This document shows positions 56,758-64,000 of a stretch of DNA of 64,000 nt, piece by piece. The stretch is from Haberlea rhodopensis (lineage: Eukaryota > Streptophyta > Magnoliopsida > Lamiales > Gesneriaceae). The DNA lies in contig CAJQUN010000154.1 in NCBI GenBank assembly GCA_907163345.1, positions 248,001-312,000 on the forward strand. The letters are read 5' to 3'. The number at the start of each line of letters is the position of its first letter. Positions within the stretch are counted from its first letter, which is position 1. The notes beneath the pieces are model-generated. The model worked only from the letters and a program-made list of their open reading frames with translations. It did no database searches and was not told where the DNA came from. The position numbers and the translations under genes are program-made.

Positions 56758-56986
56758 TTTGCAAGAAATTTGAGAGAATTGAGGCAAAGTTTCGATTTTT
56801 TGAGAAATGGGGTTAGGGTTGCAAAATTTCGAATTGGAAGATTTGGTGTTTGGAAAGTGAAATTGATGGTTTGGAAAGGCTTAGGATGATCGATTATAAC
56901 AATGATGAAGAAAGCTCGAATTATGGGTGAAAAACACGAAATATTGCTGAACAAATGAGCAAAAGCCGTAGCCTTCTGTCTTTAAA

Positions 56987-57155
56987 AATCGAGATCGCCT
57001 GAGGCGATCTGGAGAACGCCTGAGGCGATCGAGAGCGCCCGAGGCGATGCTTGCGATCGTTTGAGGCGATGCGAGCCACGCCCGAGGCGATGCTTGCGAT
57101 CGTTTGAGGCGATGCGAGCCACGGACGAGGTGCTGCGCACAGAATGCTGAGGCGA
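56987..57155. repeat. Internal ATCGCCT(G/C)AGGCGAT palindromes before the SIRE extra ORF
   Basis: GATCGCCTGAGGCGATC at 56993-57009 and further half-sites and degenerate copies to 57155 repeat the motif of the LTR arrays. On the element's strand they lie between the end of pol (57456) and the extra ORF start (56757). The minus frame 56982-57251 is a by-product. Confidence 0.88.
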
Positions 57156-57455
57156 TGGTTTGGCCATATTTTGAGTCAATTTTTGGACCAAAAAAATATT
57201 TTTGAAAAATCTAACTAACATTAAACCATCTAACAACAAAAAATAAATCACATAATCTCAAAAACACAATAATTCACAATTTGTGCTTTTTTAAAGGTGA
57301 TTTCAATATGCACTTTTGAAATTAAATGTTGAGCTACAAAATTCATTAAACATAATTAATTTGTGTAAATGAATTTTACAATTGCTCTATGCAAATGATG
57401 AAGTAGAGTGGCTCCCCCTAAATATGATATCATTTCTTAAGGTATGCAAACATGC

Positions 57456-57912
57456 TCAAAGTTCGATCATACCCAATTCACCACGAAGAAAAATAAAAGT
57501 GTTTTCATCTAGTGGTTTTGTAAAAATATCGGCAATTTGATCCTTGGTATTAACATAAAATAATTCAACATCATTTTGTTCGATATGGTCACGAATGAAA
57601 TGGTGCCTTATATCGATATGCTTAGTCCGAGAATGTTGAATTGGATTTTTAGATAAACATATGGTGCTAGTGTTATCACAAAAAATTGGAACTTTTGAAA
57701 CATCTAGCCCATAATCAAGTAATTGGCTTTTCATCCACAAGATTTGTGCACAACAATTACCGGCGGCCATATATTCGGCTTCGGTTGTTGAGAGTGCAAC
57801 ACAATTTTGCTTTTTGGAAAACCAAGACACCAAGCTATTACCGAGAAAGAAACAAGTACCATTAGTGCTTTTCCTATCAACCTTATATCCTCCAAAATCG
57901 GCATCGGAGTAA
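57456..57912 (-). pseudogene. SIRE RNase H (out of frame with RT)
   Basis: VSWFSKKQNCVALSTTEAEY, AAGNCCAQILWMKSQLLDYG, NPIQHSRTKHIDIRHHFIRD and DQIADIFTKPLDENTFIFLR are the classic copia RNase H tail; stop at 57456-57458. The beginning (normally SDADFGGYKVDRKS) is split by a one-base frameshift near 57910 from the RT frame. Confidence 0.92.
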
Positions 57913-59060
57913 GCTTCAAATCAAAGAAAGAGTTTCTAGAATACCACAAGCCGAGATTTGGAGTTTTTGTAAGATATTTAAAAATGCGTTTTGAGGCGAA
58001 CAAGTGTGATTCTTTTGGGGATGATTGAAATCTAGCACATAAACAAACACTAAACATAATATCCGGCCTACTAGCCGTTAAATAAAGCAAAGAGCCAATC
58101 ATACTCCTATAAAGCTTTTGACAAATTGGTTTACCTTGTTCATCCTTGTCAAGCTTGGTTGATGAGCTAATTGGTGTTGATGCACTTTTAGTATTATCCA
58201 TTCCAAATTTCTTTAGCATATCTTTGACATACTTTCCTTGGCTTATAAAGATTCCATCTTTGCATTGTTTGATTTGCAATCCAAGAAAGTAGTTGAGTTC
58301 TCCCATCATGCTCATTTCAAAATTATCTTGCATCAATTTAGAAAACTCATTGCACAAAGATTCATTAGTAGCACCAAATATGATATCATCAACATATATT
58401 TGAACAATAAGTAAATCATTTCTCTTAATTAAGGTAAACAAAGTGATATCCACTTTTCCTCTTGTAAAGCCATTCTTGGTTAAGAATGAAGATAGTTTTT
58501 CATACCAAGCTCTAGGAGCTTGTTTCAAACCATACAAAGCTTTATCAAGTTTAAAAACATGGTCGGGAAAATGTGGATCCTCAAAGCCGGGTGGTTGATC
58601 AACATACACCTCTTCTTTCAAATCACCATTCAAGAAGGCACTCTTGACATCCATTTGAAAGAGCTTAAAATCTTTAAAGCAAGCAAAAGCAAGAAACATG
58701 CGAATGGATTCTAAGCGAGCAACGGGTGCAAATGTTTCATCAAAATCTATGCCCTCTTCTTGGCAATATCCTTTAGCTACCAACCTAGCCTTGTTTCGAA
58801 TAATCGTCCCATGTTCATCCATTTTATTTCTAAATACCCATTTTGTTCCAATTATGGTGTTGTTCGAAGGCCTAGGTACAAGATTCCAAACTTTATTTCT
58901 TGTGAATTGATTTAGTTCCTCTTGCATAGCCAAGATCCAAGAATCATCACGCAATGCATCATTAATGTCCTTAGGCTCTATGTGAGAAATGAAAGCAAGA
59001 TGATTACAAATATTGATATATGAGGATCGAGTTTTTACCCCTTTTGATGGACTACCGATT
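57913..59060 (-). CDS. SIRE reverse transcriptase (part of a 694-codon frame)
   Basis: RT motifs: WVFRNKMDEHGTIIRNKARL, VAKGYCQEEGIDFDETFAPV, FQMDVKSAFLNGDLKEEVYV, ALYGLKQAPRAWYEKLSSFL, the catalytic IYVDDIIFGATNESL (YVDD at about 58389-58400) and LTASRPDIMFSVCLCARFQS. The frame is continuous with the integrase C-terminal part upstream and with 59815, but it loses phase before RNase H. Confidence 0.93.
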
Positions 59061-60470
59061 ATGAGATCCATGGGATGATCCTTGGTGGTTTTCCAATCCT
59101 TTGGAAGTTCTCCATCCTCTTTGGAATTACTTGACTCCACTCTTTGTTCTTCTTTATCACCACTAGAGTTCTCAAGGGTGGTTGACTCTCTCCTTTGCTC
59201 AAGTAATTCTTCATCATCACCATCCATGGAAATTCTTGATATTCGAGTGTTAGTCTCATCAAATATAACATGAATAGATTCCTCAACAATAAGATTACGT
59301 TTATTAAATACTCTATATGCTTTACTAGTATTAGAATAACCAAGAAATATACCTTCATCCGATTTGGCATCAAACTTACCAAGGTTATCCTTACCATTGT
59401 TGTGAATGAAGCACTTTGAACCAAAAGCAATGTTAGGCTTTCTCCCCCTCCATAATTCATATGGAGTTTTCTTGAGAATTGGCCTTATTGATGAACGATT
59501 AATGATATAACATGCGGTGCTCATTGCCTCGGCCCAAAAAAATTTTGGAAGTGAATATTCACATAGCATAGTACGTGCAATTTCCACTAATGTCCTATTC
59601 TTCCTTTCAACAACACCATTTTGTTGAGGTGTCCTAGGACAAGAAAAGTTGTGACCAATGCCTTTGTCATCACAAAAGTTTATAAAATTTTCATTCTCAA
59701 ATTCGGTTCCGTGGTCACTACGGATACTTTTTATTGAAAGAGTTTTCTCATTCTCAACTCTTTTTGCAAATATTTTGAAATTCTCAAAGGCATCACTTTT
59801 ATGGGCTAAGAACAATGTCCAAGTGAATCTAGAGAAACATGCACAATGACAAATGCATAAGATTTTCCACCTAGACTAGTTGTTCTTGAAGGACCACACA
59901 AGTCTAAATGAAGCAATTCAAGTGACATAGAAGTGGAGATAACATTTTTATTTTTGAAAGATTCTCTAGTATGCTTTCCTAGTTGACAAGCATCACAAAT
60001 AGAATCAACTTGTAAATCAAGGTTAGGCAATCCAACAACAAGATCATGTTTTTGAATCTTACCAATGGTGCTCAATCCAACATGACCAAGTCGTCTATGC
60101 CATAACACATTTTTGTTATCATTCAATGTTACAAGGCATTTTACATTTTGAGAAGAAAGATTATCCAAATCAACCTTGTACACATTCTCACTTCTATAAC
60201 CAATGAATTTAATGGATTTGTCATGAGTGTATGATACGGTGCAATGAAGTGATGCAAATGAGACTTCATAACCTTTATCACATAATTGACTTATGCTAAG
60301 AAGGTTATGCTTAAGTCCTTTGACATAAAGTACATCATCAATAATAGTAGAGTTAGAGTTACGAATTGAGCCAATGCCTTCAATGATTCCTTTGCTATTG
60401 TCTCCAAAGGTGACACTTCCTCCACTTTTAGCTTTTAGTGACAAGAACAAGTTCTTGTCACCCGTCATAT
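59061..60470 (-). pseudogene. SIRE protease end and integrase
   Basis: Protease: WYLDSGCSRHMTGDKNLF (Asp-Ser-Gly active site at about 60490), then VTFGDNSKGIIEGIGS and LYVKGLKHNLLSISQLCDKG. Integrase: zinc-binding WHRRLGHVGLSTIGKI...CDACQLGKHTR; core LLHLDLCGPSRTTSLGGKSY (first Asp), then a frameshift near 59815, IRSDHGTEFENENFINFCDD (second Asp) and PQQNGVVERKNRTLVEIART (Glu). A GIFLGYSNTSKAYRVFNKRN segment closes the domain. The part from 59815 downward shares a frame with RT. Confidence 0.92.
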
Positions 60471-62028
60471 GTCTTGAGCATCCACTATCGAGATACCAAG
60501 AATTGGACCTCTTACTTGTTCCTCCCTACAAAACAAATTTTTAATATTTGGACCTTTGGTACCCAATTGTTCTTTGGGTCCATGTTGGTTAGTAACAATG
60601 GGGGATTTAGGAATCCACTTCCACCTCTTGTTTGGTTGGTATTGATTTTTGAAAAATCTATATTTATTTCTAACATGACCAACCTTACAACAATAGATGC
60701 AAGTAGGGGGATTATGCTTGGCTTTGGCTAACAAGCTTGAAAATGTTTTTGACTTGCTTGAGAAGCCTAATCCGGCTTTATCAAAGCTACATCTTTGCAA
60801 GCCAAGCAATTCATGAAGCATGACACCACTATCATTAAACTTCCCAAAAGATTTCTTTAAATCAAGTAGTTCATTTTTCAAAGTAACATTTTCTTCTTCC
60901 TTTTTAGCCAAGTCCAACTTTAACAATTTATTACTCTTTTTAGATTTACCAAGAACATCAATAATTTCATTATAAGCATCTAATAATTCATCATAAGATG
61001 GTACCTCATCATCTTCATCTTCATCTTCAAGAGCCATTAGACAAAGGTTTGCTACTTCTTCATCGGAGTCACTATCACTCCATGTGGCCATTAAAGCTTT
61101 CTTCTTTCCCTTATCCGCCTTCTTTCTACTTGGACATTCATTAGCATAATGACCATTTTGTTGACAATTATAACAAGTTGCCTCTCGTTTGGTAGAATTC
61201 TTGTTGGATTCGGAGGTCTTTGGTTTGTTGTATTTCCGGTAGAACTTCTTGAACTTCCTAGTGAACAATGCCATTTCCTCATCATCTTCGTCATCGGATT
61301 GTGCTTTCTTTCCAACCAAGGCACCCCTTGCCTTTTGCTTTTTCTTCATCCTTCTTCATTTCCTTCCGGGTTGACATCTCAAGCTCATGGGTAACCAAGG
61401 TGCCATGAAGTTCATCAATATCATATGATGCACTATCTCCTTTGTTGGATTCAATGATGGCCGTCCTCTTGGCATCTCATTCTTGTGGTAAGGCTCTAAG
61501 TGCTCTTCTCCATATTTGTTTTGGAGGATACTTCTCTCCAAGTTGGGCAAGCTCATTGATGATTTGAGTGAGCCTTCTAAACATTGAATCAATGTTTTCT
61601 CCGGACTCCATCTCAAAAGTTTCATACTTGAGTTGCAATAGATCAATCTTGGTCTCCTTCACTTGATTAGTGCCCTCATGACAAATTTGCAATTTGTCCC
61701 AAATTTCCTTTGCGGTTGAGCACATCGAGATCCGGTTGTACTCCTTCATATCTAAGGCACAATGCAAAATATTAATCGCTTTAGCATTTTGTGAAATTAA
61801 TATCATATCCGCTCTAGTGAAATCGTCCATTTCTTTGGGAACACTAATTCCCCCAACTTCCTTTAAAGGAACATGTGGATCTTTCACTATGATTTTCCAT
61901 AGATCATAATCTACGGATTGGATGTATAGAGAAATTCTATTCTTCCAATAACCGTAGTTATCACCCGTGAAAAGCGGAGGGCGATTTGTCGATTGACCTT
62001 GAGCAAACTCATTTGCTAGATTAGCCAT
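60465..62028 (-). pseudogene. SIRE gag (frameshifted)
   Basis: Start at ATG 62026-62028 (MANLANEFAQGQSTNRPPLF), about 30 bases after the PBS. The capsid-type domain shows NYGYWKNRISLYIQSVDYDL, then AKEIWDKLQICHEGTNQVKE and LTQIINELAQLGEKYPPKQI. A TGA or frameshift at about 61477-61350 separates it from the C-terminal part with a CCHC knuckle, CYNCQQNGHYANEC (about 61143-61184), a Lys-rich stretch and an acidic DSDSDEEVANLCLMALEDED region. A second knuckle, CIYCCKVGHVRNKYR, has lost its last Cys. The frame ends at 60465. Confidence 0.9.
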
Positions 62029-62059
62029 ATAAAAATTTTGATTTAAAATAAAAATCAAA

Positions 62060-62073
62060 TGGCTCTGATACCA
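62060..62073 (-). other. Primer-binding site (initiator Met-tRNA)
   Basis: TGGTATCAGAGCCA on the minus strand, two bases after the 5' LTR; same PBS type as the TRIM at 3358. Confidence 0.95.
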
Positions 62074-62765
62074 CTTGTTGGAATCGAAGAGGGGGGGGTG
62101 AATGAGATTCCTTGGCTACTTTAGCGTTTTAAAATGAGTTTGCAAAACTAAAAGAGTTTGCGCTTGCGGAAGGCTTAAGTCAATCGATAAATAAAATAAA
62201 ATAAGAAGTAAACAAATAAATAAATACGTAAAGAAATAAAGCGGTAAATGACAGGAATATTTGTTATAGAAGTTCGGCGATGAATCGCCTACGTCTCCTC
62301 TTCCCGGTTAGATAACCTCCAACCGAGGTTCCACTAGAATAAATGATCTTGGCCTTGAGTGCTCCAAGTTAGCCACAACCCAACTCTTCCCGAGTTTACA
62401 AAGCTCTTCCCGAGCACAATACTCTTCACGAGTACACAAAGCTCTTCACGAGCTACCAACACTCTTCACGAGTCTTCTTGGCCTTAAGGGCTCCAAGGAT
62501 AGCCACACACTTGCACCAACAAGACTTGTTGATGACTTTTCAATTTTCCAACTTGTTTTGGTGTTGGAGGACCTTTACAATAAACCAACAAACACCTTCA
62601 CGGTGTACTCACACGAAGAAACACAAGACTCTAACAAAGAAAAGAATTACAAGCTCCAATACAACAACAATGTATGGAGATTGCAATGCAATATGAATTT
62701 GAATTGATCAAGGCTTTGTAGTTTGTAGACTTGTTTCTTAGCTTCAAAATGCTCCAAAGCATCAA

Positions 62766-62774
62766 TATTTATAG
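62766..62774 (-). promoter_or_regulatory. TATA box of the SIRE 5' LTR
   Basis: CTATAAATA on the minus strand, about 65 bases downstream of the palindrome array. It would direct the genomic RNA of the element. Confidence 0.75.
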
Positions 62775-62837
62775 TGTAGGAGGCCCCCTAGGCTCCTACT
62801 AGCTGTTGCTTCAAGTAAGGCTTGAATCACTCCTCGA

Positions 62838-63278
62838 TCGCCTCGGACATCGCCTCGGGCGATCACCTATCGCCGCATTCCAACGGTCAAGAAATCCTCA
62901 GATCGCCTCAGGCGATCGGTGGATCGCCTCAGGCGATCAAGAGCAAAAATTAAGGCCGTAGCTTCAGCATGTCCAAATTTTGCATCGCCTCAAACGAACT
63001 CAACATCGCCTCAGGCGTTCCAGCCCATCGCCTCAGGCGTTCGTGACATCGCCTCGGGCGAACTCCCCGCGCGCATGCCCGCGCATTGCCTCGGTGTCGC
63101 TTCAGTCGATGTGCGGGGGCGAAGTCCCTGTGGCTGCCATCGCCTCAGGCGATGGTCATCATCGCCTGGGGCGATCATCCTCGCATGCTCGCCTGGCCAT
63201 CGCCTCTGTCGATGGGCGTGGAGATCCTCGCCTGGCACCCATCGCCTGGGGCGATGGCACTCATCGCCTGGGGCGATC
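62838..63278. repeat. ATCGCCTCAGGCGAT palindrome array (5' LTR)
   Basis: Two adjacent perfect-arm copies GATCGCCTCAGGCGATC at 62901-62917 and 62922-62938, and more at 63016-63030, 63138-63155, 63162-63176, 63239-63256 and 63263-63278, some with a GG centre (ATCGCCTGGGGCGAT). The array fills U3 down to the TATA box. Confidence 0.92.
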
Positions 63279-63470
63279 CGTGTCTTCCAAAAGACAAATT
63301 TTCTTTGGCATTTCAATACTATTACAATCTTCAAATTTGATCATAATTTATGCTGCATACTCAATGAAAACCATTAGTACAAAATGTATAGGTTTTGTAA
63401 TCATCAAAACAAAAACGATAATTTTATTTAAAATAGAGGAGTGAGAGTTGTAGCGTTTTAAGGCGCAACA

Positions 63471-64000
63471 GTAAGTAATAGTAGGAGAATGAATGGGATC
63501 ATGGGTATTGAACTTAGCTACCTCACCATCAAACTCCATAGTTGGCTGCTCTTATCATCTTTTTCCATGTCAAGTACGTAGAAGTCAGCAGGAAAGACCA
63601 ATTTATCAACTTTCACTAGAACGTCCTCAAGTAATCGCATAGGGTTCACAGTAGACCTATTTACTAATTGAATAGCAATTTCAATTTTTTTCAAAGGTCC
63701 TAGGTCTAACGATGCATAGATTGAATAATGCATAACATTTATTGCCTCTCCTAAGTCTAGCATGGCCTTATCAAACTTATTATTTCCACTTGTGCATGGG
63801 ATAGTGAATATACCTGGACACTTACATTTAGTAGGGGTTTCCTTCTCACCATCGGAAAAAAATCATACCACATGTCCATTTCATCACAATATTTTGATCA
63901 TCGGCTCCTTTTTTTCCCAGCACATAATTCATGTACATATTCAACCTAGGTGGTTGTTGGAAACATACCTTTTGGAGATGCATGATGTGCAAGCTCTGTT
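63471..64000 (-). pseudogene. Athila-like protease relic at the right edge
   Basis: Minus-strand frames read IPCTSGNNKFDKAMLDLGEA then INVMHYSIYASLDLG, followed by RLLEDVLVKVDKLVFPADFY and a GEVAKFNTHDPIHSPTITY segment cut by the SIRE insertion. Asp-Leu-Gly is the active site, but the following Ala/Ser is Glu. ADFYVLDM ends before an LGRPF-type segment, which appears lost. Upstream gag would lie beyond the window. Confidence 0.85.

Larger units (their letters stand above)
53564..63470 (-). mobile_element. SIRE-type Ty1/copia retrotransposon
   Basis: Flanked by GTAAG at 53559-53563 and 63471-63475, a perfect duplication. It reads on the minus strand: 5' LTR, Met-tRNA PBS, gag with zinc knuckles, protease, integrase, RT, RNase H, a palindrome spacer, an extra ORF, PPT and 3' LTR. 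The extra ORF after pol and the PBS type point to the SIRE/Maximus (Sirevirus) lineage. The LTRs differ by roughly ten substitutions and a few indels over 1.36 kb, so it is young. gag and pol carry several frameshifts. Confidence 0.93.
62076..63470 (-). repeat. 5' LTR of the SIRE-type element
   Basis: Plus-strand ends TGTTGGAATCGAAGAGG and GGCGCAACA, followed by GTAAG. On its own strand the order is U3 with the palindrome array (63278 to 62838), TATA box (62774-62766), then a leader that contains repeated CTCGTGAAGAG/CTCGGGAAGAG words (about 62390-62475). Confidence 0.94.
50373..64000 (-). mobile_element. Athila-like non-autonomous element, minus strand, runs off right edge
   Basis: On the minus strand the element enters from the right edge with a protease relic (63471-64000). 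It is interrupted by a SIRE-type copia element (53564-63470), resumes at 53563 with a short linker, shows the TTGGGAGGCAACCCAA block (about 53120-53140) without any RT or integrase, then has a long non-coding tail and the 3' LTR at 50373-51614. CATTGAGAACAATG at about 53037-53052 is the block found in the other two Athila-type elements here. The 5' LTR lies outside the window, so the element's target duplication cannot be checked; the left flank is AATAT. Confidence 0.75.

Overview
The window is nuclear DNA of a flowering plant, most likely a eudicot. It is AT-rich and built mainly of nested LTR retrotransposons. Two host loci stand out. One is a complete eight-exon minus-strand gene for the box C/D snoRNP core protein NOP58 (44922-48915). 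The other is a plus-strand locus (39783-40500) whose last exon is the C-terminal end of an SPL14-type SBP-box protein. A short DEAD-box helicase exon relic lies at 4904-5008. Species cannot be named from sequence alone.

Layout. 1-1390: decayed Ty1/copia 3' end, with a small LTR-like piece beside it. 3216-3475: a miniature LTR element (TRIM/SMART type). 5100-6150 and 26250-27060: two blocks of a degenerate repeat of about 120 bp, in opposite orientation. 6842-26249: a three-deep nest, each level closed by a perfect 5-bp target-site duplication. A solo LTR of chromovirus type (CTTTT) was entered by an Athila-type Ty3/gypsy element at 8560-26202 (GTTAT). That element was entered, inside its protease, by a minus-strand gag-only element at 12071-17910 (AAAGC). 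28252-38853: a young Tat-lineage Ty3/gypsy element (TSD TTTAT, near-identical LTRs) with two tandem-repeat blocks and an antisense ORF in its 3' region. 41924-42473 and about 6155-6744: two copies of one TIR-type dispersed repeat. 49803-50372: a MULE-like transposase relic, cut by a minus-strand Athila-like element that starts at 50373 and runs off the right edge. 53564-63470: a SIRE-type Ty1/copia element (TSD GTAAG) nested inside that Athila-like element, with an intact extra ORF after pol.

How the parts relate. None of the autonomous-type elements is intact: Athila, Tat and SIRE pol genes all carry frameshifts or stops. By contrast, two accessory ORFs are open over their full length: the gag of the small nested element and the post-pol ORF of the SIRE element. 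The most notable unexplained structure is that at least five unrelated LTRs each carry their own short palindrome array. In four of them it lies just upstream of the likely TATA box. In both the Athila and the SIRE element the same family-specific palindrome recurs internally, just before the extra ORF that follows pol.
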